From Balanoglossus misakiensis (lineage: Eukaryota; Hemichordata): 64,000 nt of DNA. The translations under genes and the position numbers were made by a program. The notes beneath the pieces are model-generated. The model saw only the letters and a list, made by a program, of their open reading frames with translations, searched no databases and was not told the origin of the DNA. Position 1 is the first letter of the stretch; each line of letters opens with the position of its first letter. The stretch covers positions 5,456,001-5,520,000 of the forward strand of contig CM082591.2 of assembly GCA_040954595.2 (NCBI GenBank). Direction: 5' to 3'. Below, piece by piece: positions 12,701 through 27,700 of the stretch.

Positions 12701-15700
12701 CATTGTGTTCTGTTTGCCTTTCTTGGAGTATCTACCTATTCTGACTGCTGCAAAGAAGGATGGCTTGGTATCAAAATCCTTTGATGATGACAAAACAAAT
12801 AACAATAACAACAATAATAACAATAACGACTGTTTTGCAAAATGAGGCCCCACTGTACTATTGCATAGAAGTGTTTAATTAAATTTTCTGTGAATTTCTG
12901 GGAGAAAATCTCATTTTCCAGTACTGAAGATAGCGACGCAGCAGCCCTAAAATAACCAAAAATAGTTTAGAAATATACTCAACTATTTTCTCTGAGAAGT
13001 AACACATCATAAAATCAATTTATAAGAAGAGAATGAAATGATACTCACAATCTTTTGACATTCCAACAGCCACACATTTTTTGAATCGACAGTGCTGACA
13101 TCGATTACGATTTATTCGTTCTATCAGACAGTTGCCATTAAAGTGACACCGATATTCAATCTTTTTCTGAATACTTCGTCTGAAGAAACCCTACAAGAGA
13201 AGAGAATATAAGTGTGAAAGAGCACATTTTTCCCGGTTAAAAACCATCCTACATTAATGAACTTGTACGCCCCCCCCCCAAAAAAAAAAAAAAAACCAAG
13301 CCACATCAGCATATTTTGAATACTGCCCTCTAGGGTTCATAACCAAGGTTTTCTTTGTGTAACTTCGAAGACCCTTTTGAGTTTCATGTCTTTCTGTGGG
13401 AACGAAGAGAAAGTCAAATTTGAAACTGAGTACACATATTCTGTTAAAATCAGTCTAGGAAATCCTTTTCAAACTCCAAACTGTTAAGATTAAACTGGTC
13501 TTTCTTCAGTCCCTTTAATTAAGACAGGTTCTACTGTACCCAAGTCTTAACTTTACCAATGGAAAATACGTTTTTTAGATATAACATTGGATATGGTAGG
13601 GAGAGGGAGGGGGGGGGGGGTGATTGAAATCTGAAAAATAACTGAAAGGCAAGTGTTTCAATGACAGCAACCTGTTTCACTGCTGATCTTGGCCTTGCCT
13701 CCAAATCACCCACTGAAACTCAAACTGTTTTTGTTTTGAAAGTTGAGACGAAAACACAGCCTTTATCCTTCAGAGGGTCACCGCGACACTGGGAAAACAC
13801 TATAACCAATGTCAGTGGGAAAAAAACACAGACCTTTATGTGGTAAATTCAATGCAACCTCAAGTGACAATCAAATGAGGTCTAAGGATGTTTGATGCAC
13901 CGCTTGATATAATTATATTTCTCAGCAGTGAGCTAGTGTACTATAAACAACATTAGACTAAGTTGGTCCTAAATAAGATCACTTGAATCAATGTGTACTG
14001 GAAATATATCCTCTGTAACTGACTTGTTTTTTAAATATCACTGTGGTTTTATACCTAATTGAGTAAGGTTCTCTTGATATTTTGTCTACAATAAAATAAC
14101 AAAAACAGTAACACACATGCATGCTATGTTTATGAACAAAGTTTCTTGTTCAAATTCCTAAAGCACGATGAAATGCCCAGCGTTTAGTTTATCAACACAA
14201 CATATGTGTACAGTCAGCTTTGTAATGGTGCAAAATTTGAATTCAAGTCCGGACTAGAATTCATTTGTCAATAATAACAATGGCCGTTACACACAGCCTA
14301 TGTTGACAAGTGGAGTACTGGGTATATTAGCATGCTGTTTGAAGTGGAACAAGAAATTGCATTTGGTACACAGAACAAAAATACTGAAAAATAAGGTCAA
14401 AAGTTACAGCCAATGTCCCTTTAAAGGTTTTCCACACCGCGATGAAACTGAAATGTAAACTTAATTACCTTGCAACCTTCGCACGCCATGACACCATAAT
14501 GAAAGCCAGACGACTTATCCCCACACACTTTGCATGGTAAGGCAGGTTCTTGTTCGACAGCTCGACTGCATTGTCCCATACTGTCATCTGCAAAATAACA
14601 ACGATAAGATTTGCTATGAGGATTCTGAAGTTTTTTCCTATTTTATTTATGGTTTTATTGTAGTCAGTATACATGTGGTGAGTTTAATGGATCAGGGTAG
14701 AGGATTTATCAAATCCGACAAAAAATCTATAACAGAAAGAATTTTATCAGGTTTCTGATGTTTCTCTTAGCGTTTTATTCATGGTTTTGCTGCAGTCAGT
14801 GTTCATATCGTGAATTTTGCGGATAAGGGTAGGAAGATTGATTTAATCCTCCAAAAATCTATGTCTGTAAGGATGTAAATAATTCTGGCATATAACCATG
14901 TTGAGACGCTCAATTAGCACAAATTATACTGGATAACAATTGTACAACAAACATTGTCAGTATGCTTTGCATCTATATTCAACATAAATGTATAACATCT
15001 CAACAAAGTTCATGTTTTTTTACTTTATTTAAATCAGGAAAAAGCTTCTCATAATACGTACATCATTTACATTTTACACTAAGTTTTAAAAGTAACGATT
15101 TTACAGAAAATACAAAATGGATTTATCTATGATAACTGTGCTGGTTTACCAGTACTCCTGCAAGAGAGAGAGAGAGAGAGAGAGAGAGATTTCACAAGTG
15201 GTCATGAGACCTTGTATGGGATACATACATATATTTCAGAATGTAAAACTAGCAATGATGAGATATTGTGAAAAATCTGGCAAACCAGATGCAAGAGTCT
15301 GAACACATCCTGATTGCAATTTGAAAATCAGTCGTTGTGTCGAGACCGTCACACTCTTTTCTTTGCATTCGATAATGGAAAGGCAATCGCATCTGTGGTG
15401 GAAATGGACAAACATTGAAGAAGGTCTCTTATTTCCTCTTAAAAGAGATCCCAATTTTTTTCTTTTTTTGCGCTGAATTCTTAAGTGTTTCGCCGCCATG
15501 CATGTATGCAGCCACGCACCTGTAGTTCCTTTTCATCAGTTTTTTGTTGTTGTTGCAAATGTAAAATGTAGTGCTTCGATCACGTCTGAATCTGAAGCAA
15601 TCAATCCTGCCTGTGTGTGTGCTTTCAGTTAATGTGAGTGTTGTTGAAAGACAATAATTTTTTTATTGCATGTAGTTAATTGTTCTGAGCATAAATATTT

Positions 15701-18700
15701 AAAACATGTTTTAACCTTCAAAAATATATATGTATGGATATAAAATATAAATTGGTGCCATTTTTTTCATGGTCACATATAATATCATCACAATTATGCT
15801 AAGCTAACCAGTGCAGACTCAATGACTTGTACATTTAGTAATTTCAAACACTTTTCACATGGAAAAGATACACGAAAAGTAAAATTGCAGGATTTTGCCA
15901 ATTTACTAGAGAAAATGCTATGAAAACCATCCGACCATCATTATTTTGATATCAAACTGCCTCTGAGGGAATATATCTTTTTATTGTTGCAGTGCTGAGC
16001 TGTTTAACAAAGAAACGTCGGGCGCAGACTGCCACTTGCGCTAAGTAACTACAACCATTGCCCGTCATTAACAGATCTAGACAACCTTCAAAATCCGCAC
16101 AGTCTATTATAGCGTTTGGCCTTGCATGTTTTAGTGCTCGGCAAGGCCTTCGTTGCTTCACCAAATGCAGCGGTCTGGAACTGCTGCAGACTCCCAGCTG
16201 CCCTCTGTGTGTGTGCAGCGTTGTGTGAAGCTGAACACCATAAAAACGCCATCATTTGGCCTTAGTCCAGAATTTTTCACGCATCTTGGAGGATAATACA
16301 ACGATGTGCGGTCTTGTGGAAAGCCGCGAATACCACAAAACCTACCCCCCATTTGTACTCGCGCACACGTCAAATTCATCTACCCTCACCAATCACCCAT
16401 AAAAGCATCATTGTTTAGTCAAAGAATTAAGCACGCTAAATGCAGACTTGAGCTATATATATTCATATACTTTCACGGCTGCGTGATATCTGCAGAAACC
16501 ACTTTCTTTATCCTTTCAAGACGAGAGAATTCATATGGAAAATTGGAAAGTTTCATCAGATTTTTATCTGTCATTGTCAAGAACATCACAATATGGCTGA
16601 CATCATTCAGTCTGGAAATTGGTCTTTGTTATGCAAAGCAATTTCATCACGATAGTTTCCTTTTTCGATTTTTCCCTTTCTATGATCCAAATTAAAGGAC
16701 AATAGAGAAAGAAAATTGCTGAAATTTGGAAAAGAACTTTCTGACGTATTATTTTCCTAAAAATGGCTGAATTACACAAAGAAACGACCACTGTATACGG
16801 TAGTAGGTTTATAACAAGATCGAAAGGCCGCTATAATTCTGAATACTACAAGTATTCATATGAAAAAGTGCTGGAGTGGACCAACACATGTGGTGAAATG
16901 GTTAATCAACACATTTGAAATTTAAAGCCAAAATACTGATGTTTTCTGCAGAATTCTACAAAGACCTGAACAATGACCTACAAATTAAAACCTTGATCTG
17001 TTGAAAAATAAAAAATGTCTATCAGGAACAAGTGCAGATCGAAACACAGGAAGAGATTAAAACACCAAAGTCACGGAATTCAATAAAGTTGATGTAATTT
17101 TGAGTGAAAAACACCTTGACACCCTATCAAAGCCATCGCTAAATCCAAACTTCTTCTCTGATTGGCAGATGCTTATCAGCGACGGATATCCCAAATTTCT
17201 CAAAAATCCCCCAAAATCCCAGCCCCAGTTTCTGACATTGGGTCCAGCTAGGTCATCTAATTAATTGGCTCCGACACAGGCCCCTTCTGCGTGGCTGTAT
17301 CCATTAAGAGGCAGCTGCCGTAAACTTGATATTGTTAGCGTTAGAAGGACATGGGAACGCAGAAGGACGGCCATATTTAGAGGACATTGCCCTTGTTTGT
17401 AGAATTCAGGGACAATTCATGAAATTATTTACAGCACGCAGCTGACAGCCAGAATTCAATATTTGTACTATGATTATTCTTCTCAAATCTTCTTGAAAAT
17501 TGTTTGCCTGTAATTCAATATTTGTACTATGATTATTTTTCTCAAACCTTCTTGAAAATTGTTTGTCTGTAATTCACTGTTGCCCACAACACAAACGTCT
17601 AGTAGACGCATGATTTTATAAAACATAAACAACCATTCCAAATGTTTTCCAATATATTTTCTCATGACGTGAACACTAAAGAGATATTATTTTCTAACAT
17701 TTCTGTTTCTTTTATACTGTCTGACAAAAGATATCATAATTCAAATGAGACAATACTGTTGCTTTATACATTCACAGAATACAAAAATATCAGAAACTGT
17801 GCTGTACCAGCTTATGAATGTTAAAAAACTAATTTTAACGACGTAATTCTGAACAATAAAAAAGCACAGGTAGAAATTAAAAATAACATTGTTAGAATAG
17901 TTGTTCATGTAATACTTTCATACTAATTTAAGATATTTGTTTAGTTTGCAAGTAATTTAATTCCTAAACTGGTGGTAAAATAGGTTCCAACATAGTATGA
18001 TATGTAATTATGCTTGTAATACGTTCTCTAATTTCATCAATACCATCAACAGCAACAGCTTACTATCAAATGATGTGTATTCACAAATTATGTAAAATTA
18101 AACACAGGGATGTCTGAAGGTGCCATAAACTATTGAAAACATGCAAAAGGATACTGCACGTTTTTTCAAAAATAACAAATAGATTCTTTTTTGCCGCAAA
18201 TAGCAATTATCACTGAAGGCCAGGTAACAAAAGGGGACATCACACATATATTTTAAGGTTGACAAATAAATCATTTTTGGCATTTTATTTATACACCTAC
18301 TGTCATAACTTATGGAATTCAGCTACCATATTCAATGTTTCCATATTTGTACATTGCACGTAGTTCCAATATGGCTGACGCACGTTTATGTGCCTACGTG
18401 CTAAGTGACGACAGAAACTTTCTACTTTTGGCTGGATGCCAATTCGTTCGCATAATTTTGTAAACATTTCATCCAGTTCTCGTATGCTTTGATTTCACGG
18501 AAAATGTTCAGTCACTTTCAAAATTTACCATAAAATTGTCTTATCTGCAGAAAATTATAGATTTGGGTTCGCGAGTTGTAAAATAACGGTATGATACCAT
18601 TCACAGGCTGTAAGTCCTCATCCATATGTGGCCGTATTATTTTAACAAGCCCATGTTAATGAATGGTGTATCATATCAGTTGGGAGGAAACGCGGCAAGC

Positions 18701-21700
18701 TGGTCTTACATTGATATTACTGGTCTCAAGGTGAAAGTCGACTGAAAAGAACTACAAAAGTTAGAGACATTGACCAATTACCTCCATCCAAGGTAAATAA
18801 CAAGGTCAATAGTGATTAATTACCATGGGAGATCAAATATAACATAAGCAGCCATGCATGGAGAAACTTTTGTTCCCATGTGAAATCTTGACCACAAGCT
18901 GCTGATAATCATTTGAATTTCAACATCAGACATATATGGATCAGCTGATGCATGTTGTACAATCAAACGTTTAATCAGACAAGCTCAGTTTAAAGTATTA
19001 TTTTGTTTTTAGTATAAAATATTCCAACATTTTAATAAGTCTTTTAGGGTTGATTCAAGGAAACCAATATATGGCTTACGATAAGTTTTGGTGTGACATG
19101 CTGAGACCGATCAACCACAATTGATGTACATGTATGACTATATGAATACTCGCAATATTCGTCATAAAACGAATGCTTTGTAATACTAATACACAAAGAA
19201 CAGAGAAATACTGTAGTATGTGTTACTTTGCAAATCACAATATTTCAGTTGTTGAAAAAATAATCCCCTACACTCAAATGGACTTCTTGTTTCTCAGCTT
19301 AATGACTGCATCATGGCTGTTGTCTAAAACAATAGCTTGGCAATATGATCCAATATGGCCGATACTAACCTCTGGATAGACACGTTTGCATGAGATATAC
19401 TTTTTATTTGAATGTATAAAGTCATGGAAAAATGCAAAAGGTTCCATACTGTAGGGCTCTAATGTAGCTTCCAATTGAAAAGGTAAATTTAAATTAAGAC
19501 AGAGTAGAATTTTATCGTCAAATTCAGTCTGCCGCCATATAATAAAATGCAGTAAACAGAATAGTCAGTCTCACAAGGGCATTCACAATAAATCAGGATA
19601 AAACACAGACACCTCATCAGCGTTGTGGTTCCTTTTAATCTTTATGGGACTTCAGTTTAGCCAAGCGATTACAAAAGCTGTCATACAAATGAATCTGGGG
19701 ACTTTAATTAATGTTGGCAAGTATCAAACAGTTAATCTGCTAGTAGAATCCAAGGGTAGTTTTGAAGGATATGTCTTATTATCACAGTAGAGGTTTTAAC
19801 TGTTTTGAAAATCTGTTGAATAATGTAGTTGTATGCATGACGCCAATGACAAAATTTCTCTTCTTGTGTCCTGTCTGTATGTATAAGCAAATCACGACAG
19901 ATTTGAACAAGAAATTGTAGGCGATGGATAAATCAAAAACACTACAAAATAAAATAAACCCAAATTAAAGATCGAGCTGATGGAGCTCAAAGTAAACTAA
20001 TTTCTGTTAGTTTTAATGTCTCAAAATTTAATTGAAAACGAAGAAAACTTATTATAAATTTGTGATAAATGCGATTTACTGCTCAACGTGTTTTCATTTT
20101 CAAGATTATCATTTTCTGTTGTTTATATGTTGCCTTTTTAACATTCTATCGTAGAAATACATCTGCAGTAAATCTAGAGCTGCACAGCAAAATGAGAGCA
20201 GGTGTGTTGGATGAACGTGCGAAGATTTTACATAAAAGCATCGACTCTGCTCCATTTCTCTGAATTCGCGTCTCACTGACATATTACTTTCATTTTGTGA
20301 TAATATCGTCTCGCTGATCACAGAATACATGTGCATATTTTGTTGCTTGTCTTTTGTTGCCAGCGGCTTCTGGAGCGATATCCTTGATAACTATGTCTTC
20401 TTTTGATCAGCGAGGAGCCTTTCTCATTCAGACTACGCACACGACCACAGGGCCATTTTCGGTATCTTTCAGTAAAAAAAGAAATCTTTGAAAAATATCG
20501 GCTCCTTGTAGTCAGACGATACTTTTCACCAAAATAAACCCAATGCCATCCTTTTCGGCACATGTGCAAAAATCACTGTCTAGGATTTTTTATTTAAAAT
20601 GATCTTTCAAATTGTTGAAGGCTTCGATTGACGTACGTACATTGTATAGGGCATATTCAGTATCCAAGGTTTCATCAGTGTGGGCGAACAATATAGCCGC
20701 AATTTCAAGGCTGAATCTATTTTCAAGATGTGGCGAGATAGTCAAAAATTACATGTAGCAGTTGTATTGTGATCACGATGCAGCCTTGACAAAAGGGGAT
20801 TTCCATCTTATACCTACGGAACACAAAACATCATAGGATTCGTAGGACATTCACCCTCGGTAATTAGGCAATTCCATTGCAGTTCAGGGGATGGAGCCAA
20901 AGAAATTTCAAATGTTCACAAAATTTCACACTTGTAGTGTATAGTTTAAGTGAATGGTGCGGCAACAAAGAGTTTTTTTTTAAAATGATATAATACGAAA
21001 AGTTTTACGGCAATTAACATTATAATTAATTCATTACTTTTTAGCAAATTAATGTAATACATATAGCTCAATTTGGTAGTTCGGGGGATGGTGCAAAATA
21101 AAATTCACAATTTTAACTAGCTCTTACACCCAGCACAGGGAAAAAATCTGAATGATGTCATCAGGGAGTTGGGATATAAAGACAAATCAATATGCAGAAA
21201 AAAACTAATCAAACAGTATCTAGTTTAAAAGACTTTCGTCATGAACTTGATGTTACAGAGTGATTTAAAAGAAAAAGTGTTTTAACGATGGTAGGATTGG
21301 AATAAATTAACTTTTCCATCTTTTGGGATTTGTAGCGGAATATTGACGGGCAATGAACCTGATGTATTGAAAAGTGTATATATAATTTCAGTTTACGAGA
21401 CTCTTGTGTGCCTACGTAGACATGGTGTTACCACTGAATCCATACAGAATAATTGCACTCTTGCGAGATCGGCGAAAAAGGAGTATACACACAGGTGTCG
21501 GAATAATTGCTTATCGACCTTGTAGCATTGTCAAATTTGTCAGTGGGTATATTTGATAGATACCGTCAGATTTTCCTGTTCACCGAGCTTCAGTATTTTT
21601 GACTGTCAAAAATTCTAGACAAGTAACTTATCTTTTTGTATTTTTATCTTGATTCGCATCAGTGCAATATTCATGACGGTTGCAAAATATCACTTTTTCA

Positions 21701-24700
21701 ATGAACGACAATAGCTCCATTGACGTGATGAGGATTACAGTATGATAATTTCGTCAGATGTGATTTTTTTGGAAAATCTGAATTTGAGAAACGTACTGCC
21801 ACTCAAAATTTTACATTCAGTCCTGTATTCTCTGGTGTAAATACTAAATGTTCTATTTGATTGCATGGGAAAACAATCTGTAGCATATCTGATGACACAC
21901 ACCCTCACGGGACTCGAAATCATAGTCAGTGTACATCAATAGGGAAGCAACAGAAACTACTCAACTGTTCCATATCAGGTTGAAATTCATTAGAGCGACA
22001 TATTGCAGTTGTCGTAGTGAGTGACGTAGGCGAAAAGTATTGCATTTTCAAATGGATACTCTGTTTTGATTTACTTTTTATGACTTTTTGAACTTGTTAC
22101 ATGATTTATCAACTTTCAAAGAATCCCTGTCTATGCTAATATAAGTCATTTCTCACTTGAAAATCTTCATATCCCATTAGTTGTGAAATGTATACATATT
22201 AAGCTGGAATATTACTTGACAAGTGATCTCAATATAGAATTCATTCCTTTTATCAAATACTTTGCATTTCAGTGGATTCTAGCTTTAATCGGTTTTCTAT
22301 GAAACTCAGTCATATAATTTTCCTGAAAGCTATTTGGGAATAATTCCTACGTATGCTTTCTAAGAACTACCTAATCCTTCTAGTATAGTCTTCAGTGTAT
22401 TCCAAGAAAATCCCTTATGACAGTATAATCACTCTGTAAAGAGCTTACTGTAGTTCATAAGCCAAATGCTTGATCCTTATGGAAGGTGATTTTAAGTGGA
22501 AAATGCAATATCAGAAAATTACTTGACAAAAGTGGTGTAGCATATGCTTTGCATGGACATGTACTCATAATATTTCACACACGGCCCGTTGCTTTAGCAG
22601 TTTAGTACAGTAAATCATGTCTAAACTTAATTGTGTATAATCGGGAAACCTGTCTATACCGAACACATATTCCTGCCACTTTGACATAGAACCACATGTT
22701 GAAAGAACCTCTATAATCTGGACATCCCTGCAAACCGAACAATTCAGTCCCTTTGGTGTTTGGTTCAGACAGGTTTTAGTTACTGTACTTTCTTCCAAAC
22801 ACACCGTCGTCATTCCTCAGACAGCGGCATTGACAATGTCAAATCTATATTCAAAGCATACAGAACTCCCACGTACAGCAAAGAAACTTTTCGCAGCAAT
22901 GCCACTGTAGCGACAACAGAATCTCTTGTAAGAACTTGATCTATTCAACCTGACCACTGAGAATACATTCACCAACTAAACCATCGAAAACTACGTTTTT
23001 CCCCCATCTTTTTGTAAAAAAAAAATAATTTCAATGACTCTTATCATCTTTGCCTAAAGGTATCAGTGGGACTTTTATCATTCTCCACTTTCCAATGACT
23101 GATTACCATGGCAATAGACGTCATCTATTCCGATAATGATACAGGAACTTTGATATTTTGGGAATCTTCAGAATGTTGCCTCTATTCATATGATGGCCTT
23201 CATAATTCATTGTCCAATGATTCTTGACGTGGCATTGTCGCATTCGCAGTTCTCTAACCAGCAGGTCGTTTACCTAGGGTCCATCTACAGAGTTTATATT
23301 TCATTGTGCCGTTAAGGAGCATCTCAAAATACTGCAACTTCCATGGCCCAACCATTTAATATTAGTGTAAAACGGAAAAGTTGAGATAAATTTTCGCGAA
23401 CTACCTAAGAGCATAATATTTACAGTTCTAATTCTGTAAACTAATTTTGGGTACATACAAAAAGTAACAAACTAATATTGCTCATGTATCAATTATCTGT
23501 GCATACTTTTGATGTATTAGATGTTGCTTGGACACAGTGATGTTTTGTATTCTAATTGGTTCATGAACTTTATCACCAAATGAATGCAAACTGTTTTCAC
23601 AATATAATAATATTATGTACATGTATACACTTAATGTTTCGTTTCCAAATTTAAATTAATTTTCCATTGCCACTAATATTTCTTACAGCATCACTGATAT
23701 TTTAGGGCTATAGCGAGTACTATGCTGTATCTTTAGTCATGCTGAAATCTATGTTTATCGATGACAGTTAAAACCATAAAAATTCCGAAGATTTCAATGT
23801 ACACAACATTACAGTGATTATAGCATCCAGATGGTGTTCATGTAAAACTTGAGATACTAAAATACATGTAAAACTTGAGATACTCAAATATAAATTTCTA
23901 AATAACATACAGCTGACAGTACCCTTGGACGGTTATTTAATACCGATTGACTTTCCTACACAGAAATAAATAATGTCTAGACTAATTTACACCAACTAAG
24001 TTTGTATCCAGTTTCACACCTATCAATAATATCGATACGTGTGAAACTGGATTCAAAACTAGTTTCAAGATATAATAGGCTTCCAACACAATGGTGCTAG
24101 AAATATGAAGAATAACACACAGAAATTTAAAACTGAAATTTAATACGTGATCTCTGACAGATATACTATAACCGTGAAACTGATAAGTTTCTACAGAAGC
24201 ACAATTAACTGCCGTTCAAATAACTGGCTGGCGGTTTCAGGCATGTGTGGAGAATGAAGGTTTCCCGTATCTTGTCTTTCTGTGTTTAAGTTCTTTGTCA
24301 AATCAGCCAAATGGCATATTAATACTTGGCAGCAGTCTATCGCTGATTGGCTATAGCTACATACAGCTATCAGCCGCACAGCATAAAAACATCCTTGGAA
24401 GCACTTACAGTAATTGAAAGTTACTGATTTGTATTTAATGGTCATGTTACACTGCTCCATGGTAGTGCATTCCTGCGGGCTATGTTCTGTAGCTATTGCA
24501 GACGTCTACAAAGGAATTACTCTCTTTCGGAAAATACATGCCTTCTTCATATCAGCTTGATTTTCCATGATTCCGATGCAAAGTATCAAATTTGCCTGTA
24601 CATTAATGTATCAACATTGCTGTCATCACCATTCTTTTTTAACCCTTGCACGGAAAGGTTTTGTTTTCTATGGTAAAGTTGAATGACTTAAAAGGAAAGC

Positions 24701-27700
24701 AATCACCTGTAATTTACATATTTTTGGTTGTCAAGAATAAGTTTACTTTCAGCATACATATTTGTAACTTGCTTAAAATTGATGTTTTTTCTTCTTAAGA
24801 CGATTCAACTGGGCATGCTCAGATGTCCGGCAAGTGAAATTTGAGACTTGAGACACCTACAAGAAAATTATAGAATTGAAGATCTCCAACAGGTGTTGGT
24901 TAAGTATTGTTCTGTTTTCTTATCTGAAATCTTGAAAGAAAGCCACTAGATTTTTCGTTGATTTTAACAGTGAAGTAGCAAGGTTACTTCAGAAAGGTTC
25001 GCAGAAAAGTTTCCACTTTTACCCTTTGAAGTACAAATCTGAATTTGGCTTCAGGCATTCTGATATGTTGATGACAAAGCTCATCTAGTGGTGACGACAA
25101 TGACTATGACATTTTCTATGATTGCCGTATTTTTCACTGCAGGTATAATTGAAAAATAATTCTACCAAGGTCATGTATGAAAGGCGGCCAAGCGTAATTG
25201 TTAATTTGACATTTCCAAATATAAGAGCTGTACGCATGTGAATTCGAGTGAAGACATGGTCTTAGCTGCAGGCATTTCAATTTCTTTCCTTCCAAACAAT
25301 CCTTTTTTCAAGAGAAAATCAGCCGCCTGACAAATTGGCATGATCATGCACAAGGGCAAAAGTAAAAAATTGGGAGGGATTTTTTTCACTTGTACTTGAT
25401 AATTTATCTGCTGAGATAGTGTGACAATTCATCACAGAAAGCCACATAAATGCACTGAATTGGGAAACCTTTTGAATTTCGATGTGCACAGTGCCCTATT
25501 TTGAATGGAGTCAATGTAATGTGAAATTTATACATATACTGTATAACAAAAAATTGCAGAGATGACCTGTTCAAATACACTGTGTGTTTTTGAGAAAACC
25601 TATTTTCACGAGAACACAAAACTAAGAACTGATTTACTATGGCCTAATCCTATTACATGTATACCATTGCTCAATCATATAAAACTATACAAGAATATCA
25701 TTTGTATTCGATCCTTCATAAATAGTGAGAGAAATTTATACAAAGATAATTTAAGTGAATTGCCAGTCATATGGAATTATGTCCCATTATGTTTTCCTGC
25801 ATTCACTATACCAGGCACACTGCACAATATGTGCCAAGCTTGTCCAAACTTGTATAGGTGGAATATTGCATACGACGAAAAAGCAGCTTTTTGAAAGACA
25901 AAACAGTCCTAAAATTATTGCCATCTCTTTCATCATATCCTGATATAACACAACAAGGACACAGCCACTCTGCGTGACTATACATGTTCAATTTCCGTTC
26001 TTTAATTGAATTAAATTTAGGCTTATTTTATCAATGAAGTATGTTGCCTTTCAAAATCTCTGGCTTTACTGGGCCAGTAAACCAATCAGAAGACATCTTA
26101 CAGAGAACGATAGGTATCCTTCAGTGTAGATCGACGTAACGTGCAATCTGATTGGCCTGGTTGTAACGGGAGGTTGAACGGGAGCTTCTATGGGAGTTGG
26201 TCAGATGTAGTGTGAGGCAACAGCATAAGAATACTGTACCGCAAAGTAAAAAACGTCGCCGTACCCTACATCTGATTTTAATCAGATTGGGTCAATGCCT
26301 GTCCTTTGATGTATAAATAAGATATGCATAACAGTAATAATAGATAAATTCTATTTAATCAACAAAATTGCTTTTAATATGACATCATTATCATGACTAA
26401 TGCATTTAAATTAAAGCACCAGTAAGCATCCAAAACTGTGTATGATTAAAATTATTTCCCCAGGTGAATTTCGTGTTTTCATCAATTAAATAGCCATCCA
26501 TATTGTATTAGCTCACAGAGCTATTACTGAACCATCGTCTTTCCATAAAGCTTTTTTCAGATTTCCATATGATCTTTCCCTGATATCCTAATTATTGCAA
26601 CAGAGTCATTTTCCAACAAACTCGATCCTTGGAGACAGGGCTTACAAACTGTATCATTACGACTCACTGCTATTTAAGCCATTTAAATCTAGGTTTTCTA
26701 ACTTTTTCCCATTAAAGTGATTATTTTTATATGTATTGAGAGATAATACAGCAAACTGGGACTATACATTTGTGGTTTCCTAAGATAAGGTTCACTAAAT
26801 AGAACACAATGTTCTTTCAAATAACTGCGTAAGTAATATACTGCCTTGGAAAAATAATTATTTCTACATAACTACAGAGATTAGGATGTAATATCACATG
26901 GCTATTTAGGTGAATATCATGTGCATGATTAGAAAATGGACAGATAGATTAGACATGATTGCTTCACATACCAGTAACTGCATAAGGCCAAAGTAAGTAA
27001 ATTCTTTGTTTTGCGGCTGATCAAAATTCTAAAACGACTTATGACTGCAGTTATAAAACACACACAAACTGTTTCTGAGTATTATTTTTGACCAAAAACT
27101 GCAAAATTAACCAAAACATATTATAATATCAATGTCAATAGCTTCACTTTAACTATAGCAGACCATAATGATGGAAGTACCTGTGGCTCTAATTACATCA
27201 CATCTACATTTCAAAGGTATGCACATGTATGTCTGTAAACACACAATGAAACAAATTAAAAAAGGCAAGATGGAAAATCCAATTTGACCAATTTCGTTAA
27301 ATTAACAGACTCAGGGTTGGATCTTTGGGAGCAGGGGGCATTAGTTCTTTACGAAGCACCTTCAGTCAAACTTGTTGATATGCACCCAGAAATGTGTACG
27401 ATAATCTTTCAATAATATAACTTCAGTGTTTCCCACAAATCCCCGTGGCATATTTACAAATCTCAGGTGGCTTATGATCCAATCCTAAGGCCTACATCCA
27501 TCAAAAAACTGTGCCACCACACAGGTGCCTGGGAATGGAGAATTAATGAGAGCATGAAATACATGCAATCGTGCCACTGAGATGCTAACAACATGCGTCA
27601 GATAATAGGAACTTAATTAAGCTAATTTGCTCTTCACCGCAGGCACTTATAGTGATTCAAACCATGAACATGACATTTCGGAAAAAAACAAAGAAACCAG

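Noticed and set aside
16306-16695. A 129-codon plus-strand frame in the long receptor intron
   Set aside because: Composition is like random AT-rich sequence, with no motif and no splice partners.
26201-26276. Ten-base inverted repeat (TCAGATGTAG and CTACATCTGA) in the long receptor intron
   Set aside because: Arms are short, the spacer is long and unrelated, and no second copy was seen, so chance is likely.
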